Origin: Streptomyces meridianus
Lineage (GTDB): Bacteria > Actinomycetota > Actinomycetes > Streptomycetales > Streptomycetaceae
Reading direction: 5' to 3'
Assembly: GCF_023703325.1 (NCBI RefSeq)
Contig: NZ_JAMQGM010000002.1
Coordinates: 124,001 to 188,000, forward strand
DNA: 64,000 bases
Part shown: positions 57,718 through 64,000 of the stretch, in pieces
Layout of the letters: each line of letters starts with the position of its first letter
Position numbering within the stretch: the stretch's first letter is position 1
Made by a program: the position numbers and the translations under genes
Notes under the pieces: model-generated
The model's database searches: none
Told to the model about the DNA's origin: nothing
What the model saw: only the letters and a program-made list of their open reading frames with translations

Positions 57718-58547
57718 GTGCCACGGCATCCCACCACGACGCGGACCAGCAGCCGGCCGCCGCACCGGAACCGGCAGCGAGTACGGGATACACCGCGCAC
57801 TTCCGGGTCTGGCGGGGCGACACGGACGGCGGGGGGCTCGAGGACTTCCGCGTCGAGGTCCACGAGGGCGAGGTCGTCCTCGACATCATCCACCGTCTCC
57901 AGGCCACCCAGGCGCCGGACCTCGCGGTGCGCTGGAACTGCAAGGCGGGCAAGTGCGGTTCGTGCAGCGCGGAGGTCAACGGCAGGCCGCGGCTGATGTG
58001 CATGACCCGGATGTCGGTGTTCGAGCAGGGCGAGACGATCACGGTCACCCCGATGCGGGCGTTCCCCGTCGTACGGGACCTGGTCACCGACGTCTCGTTC
58101 AACTACACGAAGGCGCGGGAGGTGCCGGCCTTCGTCCCGCCTCCGGGGGTGGCGCCGGGCGAGTACCGGATGCAGCAGGAGGACGTGGAGCGCTCGCAGG
58201 AGTTCCGCAAGTGCATCGAGTGCTTCCTGTGCCAGGACGTCTGCCACGTGGTGCGCGACCACGAGGAGAACAAGCCGGCCTTCGCCGGTCCGCGTTTCCT
58301 GATGCGGATCGCGGAGCTGGACATGCACCCGCTCGACGCGGCGCAGCAGGCCGGGCTCGACCGCAAGAAGACGGCGCAGGACGAGCACGGCCTCGGCTAC
58401 TGCAACATCACCAAGTGCTGCACCGAGGTGTGTCCCGAGCAGATCAAGATCACGGACAATGCGCTGATCCCGCTGAAGGAGCGGGTGGCCGACCGCAAGT
58501 ACGACCCTCTGGTCTGGCTGGGCAACAAGATCCGCCGGCGGGACTGA
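57714..58547 (+). CDS. sdhB: Succinate dehydrogenase iron-sulfur subunit
   Basis: The 277-residue protein carries the 2Fe-2S motif CKAGKCGSCSAEVNG (with a later RLMC), the 4Fe-4S motif CIECFLCQDVC, and the 3Fe-4S motif CNITKCCTEVCPEQ. GTG start overlaps the sdhA stop. It passes electrons from FAD to the quinone site. The operon ends with a hairpin terminator at 58561-58602. Confidence 0.95.
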   Translation: MSATASHHDADQQPAAAPEPAASTGYTAHFRVWRGDTDGGGLEDFRVEVHEGEVVLDIIHRLQATQAPDLAVRWNCKAGKCGSCSAEVNGRPRLMCMTRMSVFEQGETITVTPMRAFPVVRDLVTDVSFNYTKAREVPAFVPPPGVAPGEYRMQQEDVERSQEFRKCIECFLCQDVCHVVRDHEENKPAFAGPRFLMRIAELDMHPLDAAQQAGLDRKKTAQDEHGLGYCNITKCCTEVCPEQIKITDNALIPLKERVADRKYDPLVWLGNKIRRRD

Positions 58548-58560
58548 CCTCCCGCCACCG

Positions 58561-58602
58561 CCACGGCCGTCAGGACGCACCCGCGCGTCCTGGCGGCCGT
58601 GG
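58561..58602 (+). terminator. Terminator of the succinate dehydrogenase operon
   Basis: CCACGGCCG (58561-58569) pairs with CGGCCGTGG (58594-58602), and inner AGGACGC with GCGTCCT, with small internal mismatches. Confidence 0.82.
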
Positions 58603-58634
58603 TTGCCTCTGTGTGCAACGAGCACCTACCATGA

Positions 58635-58649
58635 ATGCGCTTACAGCGC
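58635..58649. promoter_or_regulatory. LacI-type operator candidate upstream of the regulator
   Basis: ATGCGCTTACAG (58635-58646) is identical to a site upstream of the sugar operon at 61829-61840. The core GCGCTTACAGCGC (58637-58649) is palindromic around TAC. Likely self-control of the LacI gene at 58696. Confidence 0.6.
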
Positions 58650-58695
58650 CTGGTGAAAGGGTGCTGTTCCACAGCGGAAGCGGACGGTCGGTCGT

Positions 58696-59748
58696 GTGAG
58701 TGCCCCCACGGTGTACGACGTCGCCGATCGGGCGGGCGTCTCCATCGCCACGGTGTCGCGGGTCTACCGCAGCCCCGGTTCGGTACGCAGCGAGACGCGG
58801 GACCGGGTCCTGAAGGCCGCACGCGCGCTCGGTTACGTCCCGAGCGGCAGCGCCCGGGGCCTCGCCAGCCGCAGCACCGGGGTACTCGGACTGTGCTTCC
58901 CCGACTATGCCGACCCCGACGCCGAGGACTCCCCCGCCAACGGCGACGAGGAGATGCTCTACTCCGACGAGATCATCCGCGGCATGGAACGCGCGGCCCG
59001 CCGCAGGGGCTACGCCCTGCTCATCGCCGCCTCGCTCGCCGGGGGCCCGGAGAACCTGGTGGCGGAGGTCGCGGGCCGGGTGGACGGCTTCGCCGTGCTG
59101 GCCCGCACCGTGCCGACGGAGTCGCTCGAGGTCATCTCGCGGCGGCTGCCGGTCGTCATGCTCGCCGGGCCCAGGGAGATCGACCATCTCGACCACATCG
59201 AGGTGGCCAACCACGACGGCCAGCGCGAACTGACCCGCCATCTGATCGGTGACCACGGCTACCGGCGGCTCGCGTTCGTCGGCGGCGAGGCGGTCTCCCC
59301 CGACGCCGAAGCACGGTTCCGGGGCTTCCGGCAGGCGTGCGAGGAGGCCGGGGTGGAGGTCCCCGGCCAGCCGGACGTCCGCGCGGAGATGACGCAGGCG
59401 GAGGGACGACGGGCGGCGCATGCGCTGCTGGACCGGCCCGGCGAACCGCCGCGGGCGATCCTGTTCGCGAACGACCAGATGGCCGTCGGGGCGCTGCACG
59501 CGCTCGAGGAACGCGGCACCCGGGTTCCGGACGACATCGCGGTGACGGGATTCGACGGCATTCCGCTGGGCCGGTTGGTCCGACCGGCGCTGACGACCGT
59601 CCGGCAGCCGATGCGGCGGCTCGGTGAGGAGGCCGTCGAGTTGCTGGTGCAGCGGCTCGCGGCCCCCAAGCGGGAGCCGGTGTCGCTGGTGCTGCCCGTC
59701 ACGGTGATGCGCCGGGCCAGCTGCGGCTGCCCGGACCCGCAGCTCTGA
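58696..59748 (+). CDS. LacI-family transcriptional regulator
   Basis: The 350-residue protein has an N-terminal helix-turn-helix (TVYDVADRAGVSIATVSRVYRS, residues 5-26), a hinge near residue 55, and a periplasmic-binding-like sugar domain ending in TVMRRASCGCPDPQL. Role: repression by a sugar effector. A 12-base operator-like sequence is shared by this gene and a sugar ABC operon 3 kb away. It has no strong ribosome site. GTG at 58696. Confidence 0.92.
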   Translation: MSAPTVYDVADRAGVSIATVSRVYRSPGSVRSETRDRVLKAARALGYVPSGSARGLASRSTGVLGLCFPDYADPDAEDSPANGDEEMLYSDEIIRGMERAARRRGYALLIAASLAGGPENLVAEVAGRVDGFAVLARTVPTESLEVISRRLPVVMLAGPREIDHLDHIEVANHDGQRELTRHLIGDHGYRRLAFVGGEAVSPDAEARFRGFRQACEEAGVEVPGQPDVRAEMTQAEGRRAAHALLDRPGEPPRAILFANDQMAVGALHALEERGTRVPDDIAVTGFDGIPLGRLVRPALTTVRQPMRRLGEEAVELLVQRLAAPKREPVSLVLPVTVMRRASCGCPDPQL

Positions 59749-59807
59749 GCGGTCCCGGCCCGGCCGGCCCCCACCCGCGGAGGGTCCTGCCGCGCACCGG
59801 CTGCGGA

Positions 59808-60365
59808 TCAGACGAGGCGGAGGTTCCAACGGCCGGCGCGACGGGTGAACCGGACGACGGCGAGCGGAAGTACGTCCACGCGCGGGAAGGATCCCGGCCC
59901 GGCGCCGAGGGCGTGCACGACCGCCGCGCGCACCACCGCGGGCCCGGCGACCGAGACGGCCCGGCCGGTCCCGTCGGGCAGGCCGTCGAGCCAGCGGGCC
60001 ACGCGGGCGCACAGCTCGCTGACGGACTCGCCGCCGTGCGGCGCCGCGTCGGGATCGGCCGTCCACGCCCCGAGCGAGGCAGGGTCACGGGCGGCGATGT
60101 CGTCGAGCGTGCGGCCCGTCCAGCTGCCCATGTCGCCGTCCCGCAGGTCCGGTTCGACCGCGGCGGGGAGCCCGAGCAGCCGGGCGGTCTCCCGGCATCG
60201 GGCGGACGGGGCGGTGAAGTGGTGGCGGGCGCCGGACAGTCGGGCGGCGATCGTCAGGATCTGCTCCCGTTCGTGCTCGCCGGGCGGACGGTCGTCGCCG
60301 AACCGGACTGCGCGCACGGCGGGCCCGGTCGGGGCGGCGGCCAGCAGGGTCAGCCGGACTGTCAT
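59808..60365 (-). CDS. Histidine-phosphatase-fold protein lacking both catalytic histidines
   Basis: A 185-residue phosphoglycerate-mutase-like protein. The RHG motif is replaced by LAAAPTG (8-14) and the second His motif (SHGGV) by VAGPAVV (139-145). It keeps R-x-R-ET (56-60) and the GGES Glu113. So it is probably not an active phosphatase by this mechanism. It is divergent from the cobalamin-riboswitch/cbt operon. The ATG at 60365 follows GGAGGA. Confidence 0.8.
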   Translation of the reverse strand: MTVRLTLLAAAPTGPAVRAVRFGDDRPPGEHEREQILTIAARLSGARHHFTAPSARCRETARLLGLPAAVEPDLRDGDMGSWTGRTLDDIAARDPASLGAWTADPDAAPHGGESVSELCARVARWLDGLPDGTGRAVSVAGPAVVRAAVVHALGAGPGSFPRVDVLPLAVVRFTRRAGRWNLRLV

Positions 60366-60420
60366 GGAATCAGATCCTCCCATCCCGGTGTCCGGGCCGG
60401 TCACGGAGGAGGGTGCGCCC

Positions 60421-60449
60421 TTGGCCGCGGGGTGCAGTACCGATAGCGT
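60421..60449 (+). promoter_or_regulatory. Promoter of the riboswitch-cbt operon
   Basis: TTGGCC (60421-60426) and TAGCGT (60444-60449) are 17 bases apart. The predicted start is at about 60456, giving a leader holding the cobalamin riboswitch. Confidence 0.5.
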
Positions 60450-60585
60450 CGGTTCCGACAGGACGACGGTGCGAAGGAAGCCGGTGGGAATCCGGCACGG
60501 TCGCGCCACTGTATGCCGTATCCCGATGCCCTCCGCGGGGACTTCGGGACGGTGAGTCAGACCCTCGGGCCGTCGTCGCGTGCTC
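60450..60585 (+). promoter_or_regulatory. Cobalamin (B12) riboswitch
   Basis: The core AAGCCGGTGGGAATCCGGC, followed by ACGGTCGCGCCACTGT, is the highly conserved cobalamin-riboswitch centre (60478-60512), and GAGTCAGACC (60554-60563) is the B12-box end. It precedes cbtB by about 50 bases. Role: B12 binding reduces expression of the cobalt importer. Known family (RF00174). Confidence 0.93.
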
Positions 60586-60623
60586 CAACAATGCGGGACG
60601 CGTGTTCCCGAGGAGGTTCCGCC

Positions 60624-60845
60624 GTGGCTGAATCCGCCATCACCCCTGCCCCCCTCCCCTCCGCCGACCTGGCCAAGGTTCCGGTCCGGACCCTGCTGCC
60701 CTGGGCTGCCTTCTTCGGTCTGCTGATGCTGATCGTGCTCTACTTCGTCGGCGCCGAGCAGGGCGCCACCTCGCTGATCGCGGGCGAGAACGTGCACGAG
60801 TGGCTCCACGACGGCCGGCATCTGCTCGGCTTCCCGTGCCACTGA
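60624..60845 (+). CDS. cbtB: Cobalt transporter subunit CbtB
   Basis: A 73-residue protein with one membrane helix (about 25-43) and a His-rich C-terminus (H58, H62, H66, H73). GTG 60624 lies seven bases after AGGAGG (60611-60616). CbtB works with CbtA in cobalt uptake for cobalamin synthesis. Under B12-riboswitch control. Confidence 0.93.
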   Translation: MAESAITPAPLPSADLAKVPVRTLLPWAAFFGLLMLIVLYFVGAEQGATSLIAGENVHEWLHDGRHLLGFPCH

Positions 60846-60865
60846 CGGCCGGGGGGAACGGACGC

Positions 60866-61627
60866 ATGGACGCCGCCAAGGTCCGCGCGCTGCTGGTGCG
60901 CGGCATGCTGGCCGGTGCCGTCGCCGGTCTGTTCGTCTTCGTCTTCGCCTATGTCGTGGGTGAACCGCCGGTCGACGCGGCCGTCGGTTTCGAGGAGGCC
61001 CACGGCCACGGCCACGGTCACGGCGTGGAGGCGGTGAGCCGCGCCGTGCAGTCCACCGCCGGGCTGGCCACCGCCGTCCTCGCCTTCGGAACCGCGACCG
61101 GCGGCATCGGCGCGCTGGTCTTCTGCTTCGCCCTCGGGCGGATCGGTCGCTTCGGCGCGCGGGCTACCGCCGCGCTGACGGCGTTCGGTGTCTTCGTGAC
61201 CGTGCATCTGGTGCCGTTCCTGAAGTACCCCGGGAACCCGCCGGCTGTGGGCGATCCGGACACCATCGGCAAGCGCACCGCCCTGTTCTTCCTGATGATC
61301 GCGCTCACGGTGCTGCTGGGCGTCCTGGCCGTGCTGCTCGGCCGCCGGCTCGCCGCACGGTGGGGCAACGGGAACGCGACGGTCACGGCGACGGGAGCGT
61401 TCGTCCTCGCCTGTGCCCTGGCGATGGCGTTCCTGCCGTCCATGCAGGAAGTGCCGGACGGCTTCCCCGCAGCGCTGCTGTGGCAGTTCCGACTCGCCTC
61501 GATCGGCGTCCAGGCGCTGCAGTGGGCGGCCTTCGGCGCCGTCTTCGGGGTGCTGGCCGAGCGGCTGCTGGAGCCCGGGGGCCGGCGCGCGGACGGGCCG
61601 AGCGCCCTGAGGGCCGCCGCCCGCTGA
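60866..61627 (+). CDS. cbtA: Cobalt transporter subunit CbtA
   Basis: A 253-residue membrane protein with five to six helices and a metal-binding EAHGHGHGHG segment after helix 1. It follows cbtB by 20 bases and shares the B12-riboswitch. Role: cobalt import. ATG at 60866 after a G-rich site (GGGGGGAACG). Confidence 0.93.
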   Translation: MDAAKVRALLVRGMLAGAVAGLFVFVFAYVVGEPPVDAAVGFEEAHGHGHGHGVEAVSRAVQSTAGLATAVLAFGTATGGIGALVFCFALGRIGRFGARATAALTAFGVFVTVHLVPFLKYPGNPPAVGDPDTIGKRTALFFLMIALTVLLGVLAVLLGRRLAARWGNGNATVTATGAFVLACALAMAFLPSMQEVPDGFPAALLWQFRLASIGVQALQWAAFGAVFGVLAERLLEPGGRRADGPSALRAAAR

Positions 61628-61639
61628 GGTCCGTACGGA

Positions 61640-61667
61640 GGGGCCGCCGGATGTGTCCGGCGGCCCC
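61640..61667 (+). terminator. Terminator of the cbt operon
   Basis: A perfect 12-bp stem (61640-61651 with 61656-61667; loop TGTG) follows the cbtA stop by 12 bases. Confidence 0.9.
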
Positions 61668-61686
61668 TTCGCACGACATCCATCAA

Positions 61687-61697
61687 ACCGGTTCGGT
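61687..61697 (+). repeat. Direct repeat copy 1 upstream of the sugar operon
   Basis: ACCGGTTCGGT at 61687-61697 is repeated at 61744-61754, 57 bases apart (start to start), in an otherwise GC-poorer region. It may mark a second regulator site. Confidence 0.55.
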
Positions 61698-61743
61698 CAC
61701 AACCACTTCCGCCGTCTCTATTTCGAACCTAACGTCTGACCCC

Positions 61744-61754
61744 ACCGGTTCGGT
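61744..61754 (+). repeat. Direct repeat copy 2 upstream of the sugar operon
   Basis: Second exact copy of ACCGGTTCGGT, 73 bases before the operator candidate at 61827. Confidence 0.55.
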
Positions 61755-61826
61755 TTCAACTCTGCCGTTACCGAAGCGTGATCCTGGGGCCTCTTGCGAG
61801 CATCCGCGCGGCTGCCACACAGTGAT

Positions 61827-61851
61827 GTATGCGCTTACAGGCAGCGCATAC
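61827..61851. promoter_or_regulatory. LacI-type operator candidate upstream of the sugar operon
   Basis: GTATGCGC (61827-61834) and GCGCATAC (61844-61851) are 8-bp inverted arms with a nine-base spacer. Within this, ATGCGCTTACAG (61829-61840) is the same 12 bases as upstream of the LacI gene. It overlaps the likely promoter of the sugar-binding lipoprotein at 61883. Confidence 0.65.
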
Positions 61852-61882
61852 ACCAGGCCTGGAGCTCGAGGAGGAGCCCCTC

Positions 61883-63130
61883 ATGCACCGCACAGCCAGA
61901 ACCGTCTCGGCCGCCGTAGCGCTCGGCGCGACCTTCGCACTCACCGCGTGCGGCGGGTCGGGCGCCAAGGAGACCGCCGCGGACGCCAAGCAGACGATCA
62001 CGGTCTGGGGCTTCGGCACCGAAGGCGAGAAGCTCCAGGAAGTCGCCGACGCGTACGAGAAGAAGCACCCCAACATCACCGTCAAGGTGACCCCGATCGG
62101 CTGGGACGTCGCCCACCAGAAGCTGGTCTCCGCGGCCGCCGCCGGGACGCTGCCGGACATGGCCCAGATGGGCACCACGTTCATGGGCGAGATGGCCGAC
62201 CTCGGCGTCCTCGAGCCGGTGGACACCAAGAAGTTCGACAAGGGCGACTTCTTCCCCGCCGCCTGGGGCAACAACGTCTTCGACGACAAGGTCTACGGCG
62301 TGCCGTGGTACGTGGACACCCGCGTCCTCTACTACCGCACGGACCTGGCGAAGAAGGCCGGCGTCGACAAGGCGCCGACCACCTGGAAGGAACTGTCCTC
62401 GCTCGCCGCGAAGTACCAGGACAAGGCCGACACCAAGTGGGGCATCTCGCTCCAGCCCAACGGCCTGGACACCAACCAGAACTGGCTGCCGTTCCTCTAC
62501 TCCGCGGGCGGCGACCTGGTGAAGGACGGCAAGCCGTCCCTCGACACCCCCGCCACGGTCGAGGCGCTGAAGGAGTACGCCGCGTACTTCGACAAGGGCC
62601 TGGCCAAGAAGAGCCTCCGGCCCGGCTACGACGTCACCAAGGACTTCGGCAACGGCTCCGTGCCGATGTTCCTCTCCGGCCCCTGGATCACCACCAGCCT
62701 GGCCGAGAACCAGCCGCAGCTGAAGGGCAAGTGGGGTGTGGCCCCGATCCCGGCCGGCCCGGACGGGAAGGGCACCTCGTTCGCGGGCGGCTCGAACCTC
62801 GTCGCGTTCAAGGACAGCGAGCACAAGGCCGCCGCCACGGATTTCATCTCCTACCTGACCTCGACCGAGCAGCAGGTGGACTGGCACAAGCGGACCACCG
62901 ACCTCCCCGCCAACCGCGAGGCCTGGGAGGGCGGCAAGCTCGGGGACAACCCGAACCTGGAGATCTTCCGCACACAGATGGACAACGCCAAGGCCGTCCC
63001 GCCGATGGCCAAGTGGGCCGAGTTCGGCGCCCGCCTGGACTCCGGCATCGAGTCGGTCATCCAGGGCAAGGCCACCCCGGAGCAGGCCGCGAAGAAGATG
63101 CAGTCCTCGACCGCAGGCCTCGTGGAGTAG
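61883..63130 (+). CDS. Sugar-binding lipoprotein of an ABC transporter (family 1)
   Basis: A 415-residue SBP family 1 protein: signal peptide with lipobox LTACG, WGFGTEGEKLQEVADAYEKKH early, AAGTLPDMAQMGTTFMGEM and a GPWITTSLAENQP central segment, typical of alpha-glucoside or oligosaccharide binders. Role: external sugar capture. ATG 61883 is preceded by GAGGAG. The permease gene starts 3 bases after its stop. Confidence 0.9.
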   Translation: MHRTARTVSAAVALGATFALTACGGSGAKETAADAKQTITVWGFGTEGEKLQEVADAYEKKHPNITVKVTPIGWDVAHQKLVSAAAAGTLPDMAQMGTTFMGEMADLGVLEPVDTKKFDKGDFFPAAWGNNVFDDKVYGVPWYVDTRVLYYRTDLAKKAGVDKAPTTWKELSSLAAKYQDKADTKWGISLQPNGLDTNQNWLPFLYSAGGDLVKDGKPSLDTPATVEALKEYAAYFDKGLAKKSLRPGYDVTKDFGNGSVPMFLSGPWITTSLAENQPQLKGKWGVAPIPAGPDGKGTSFAGGSNLVAFKDSEHKAAATDFISYLTSTEQQVDWHKRTTDLPANREAWEGGKLGDNPNLEIFRTQMDNAKAVPPMAKWAEFGARLDSGIESVIQGKATPEQAAKKMQSSTAGLVE

Positions 63131-63133
63131 GCG

Positions 63134-64000
63134 TTGAGCACCACGACCACTGACCGGGTCGCCACGTCCACGGCCGGCCCGGGGCCCTCCGCCCCGGCCG
63201 GCCGGGCCCGGCGGTCCCGGGCCGGCGTGCACCACCTCGCGGGCTGGCTCTTCTCCACGCCCTTCCTGGTGCTGTTCGCGACGTTCATGGCGATGCCGAT
63301 CCTGGCGACCCTGGCCATGAGCTTCACCGACTTCGGACTGCGCAACGTCACCGACCCGTTCTCGGCGGAGTTCACCGGGTTCGAGAACTACACCAGGCTC
63401 TTCGAGGACGAGAAGTTCCTCGCCGCGCTGTTCAACACCGCGTACTTCGTGGCGGCGGGCGTGCCGTTGACCATCGGCCTCGGGCTCGTGGTCGCCGTCC
63501 TGCTCAACTCCGGCATCGACCGCATGCGCACGTTCTTCAGGGTCGGCTTCTACGCCCCGGTGGTCACGAGCATCGTCGCCGTCGCGGTCGTGTGGCGGTT
63601 CGTGCTCGACCCGGGCGACGGGCTGATCGCCGGCCTTGCCGCCGAGGTCGGTCTCACCTCACCCGACTTCCTCGGCTCCGAGGCGCTGGCAATGCCCTCG
63701 TTGATCGTCATGGCAGTGTGGCGCAACCTGGGCACGGTCATGGTGCTGTGCATCGCCGGCCTCCAGGCCATCCCCACCGAGGTGCGGGAGGCGTCCCGGC
63801 TGGACGGCGCGGGCGCCTGGCAGGAGTTCCGCAGGATCACCGTCCCACTGCTGCGGCCGACGTTGCTGTACGCCACCGTGATCACCACCATCGGCTACCT
63901 GAACGTGTTCGAGGAGCCGTTCGTGATGACCCAGGGCGGACCGTCGGACAGCACGCTCACGGTCTCGCTCGACATGTACCGCGAGGGCTTCAGCTACTTC
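63134..64000 (+). CDS. Sugar ABC transporter permease (MalF-like), truncated at window end
   Basis: At least 289 residues are visible; the gene runs out of the window. TTG at 63134 follows GGAG by seven bases. It has six predicted membrane helices so far and the EAA loop EVREASRLDGAGAWQEFRRIT. Its partner permease should follow. Missing from ORF-style lists because it has no stop in the window. Confidence 0.88.
   Translation, partial: MSTTTTDRVATSTAGPGPSAPAGRARRSRAGVHHLAGWLFSTPFLVLFATFMAMPILATLAMSFTDFGLRNVTDPFSAEFTGFENYTRLFEDEKFLAALFNTAYFVAAGVPLTIGLGLVVAVLLNSGIDRMRTFFRVGFYAPVVTSIVAVAVVWRFVLDPGDGLIAGLAAEVGLTSPDFLGSEALAMPSLIVMAVWRNLGTVMVLCIAGLQAIPTEVREASRLDGAGAWQEFRRITVPLLRPTLLYATVITTIGYLNVFEEPFVMTQGGPSDSTLTVSLDMYREGFSYF

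Noticed and set aside
55876..57765. A 629-codon minus-strand frame opposite sdhA
   Set aside because: Shadow of a well-supported flavoprotein gene.

Overview
The window is a GC-rich actinobacterial chromosome segment, almost certainly from a Streptomyces. The basis is the codon bias, GTG and TTG starts behind strong AGGAGG-type ribosome sites, the mycothiol gene mshB, a BldK-type peptide transporter, and the runs of Streptomyces-conserved small proteins. It looks like core chromosome. I see no insertion sequence, prophage, CRISPR array, tRNA or rRNA, and no secondary-metabolite cluster.

Layout: (1) 1-8.6 kb holds the end of a DEAD-box helicase, an alpha/beta hydrolase, a 50-residue protein under an AT-rich dyad, MarC, a PHP phosphoesterase, a SUFU-domain protein, a CorA magnesium transporter with a leader ORF, and a DMT exporter. 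(2) 8.7-14.1 kb holds a lipoprotein, a soluble MgtE-N/CBS protein coupled to a DUF1003 membrane protein, and the Mrp iron-sulfur carrier. (3) 14.2-18.2 kb is an ECF sigma, anti-sigma, HtrA-like protease and TatB block, matching the mycobacterial sigE-rseA-htrA-tatB block, with an ECF-type promoter in front of the sigma gene. (4) 18.2-21.2 kb has an O-methyltransferase with an odd start, a DUF3117 protein, an enoyl-CoA hydratase and a secreted collagen-like protein. (5) 21.3-28.8 kb has tag, a DivIVA-like protein, folP2, a LOG-family protein, dapE, a lytic-transglycosylase-like protein, a Lys-rich secreted protein, dapC and fdxA. Much of this parallels the dapE-LOG-folP2-tag neighbourhood of mycobacteria. 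(6) 28.9-37.2 kb has a GNAT acetyltransferase, a SirB1-like protein, a large membrane-anchored wall-binding protein, DUF6113, mshB, a 64-residue membrane protein and an S9 peptidase.

(7) 37.6-49.7 kb carries two complete five-gene oligopeptide ABC transporters arranged tail to tail. The plus-strand one has the permease-binding protein-permease-ATPase-ATPase order of bldKA-E. The minus-strand one has binding protein first. They meet at a very long near-perfect hairpin. typA and a third, orphan peptide-binding lipoprotein follow. (8) 54.5-58.5 kb encodes a three-subunit succinate dehydrogenase of the mycobacterial Sdh1 kind. (9) 58.7-64.0 kb contains a LacI-family regulator, a histidine phosphatase homologue that has lost both catalytic histidines, a cobalamin riboswitch driving cbtB-cbtA, and the start of a sugar ABC operon. 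A 12-base operator-like sequence is shared by the regulator and the sugar operon.

The best leads for undescribed biology are the proline-containing leader ORF and alternative pairing in front of corA, the degenerate phosphatase divergent from the B12-controlled cobalt importer, the translationally coupled MgtE-N/DUF1003 pair, the collagen-like secreted protein, and the possible ATT or leaderless TTG start of the O-methyltransferase. Everything was read by eye; no alignment, folding or database search was run.
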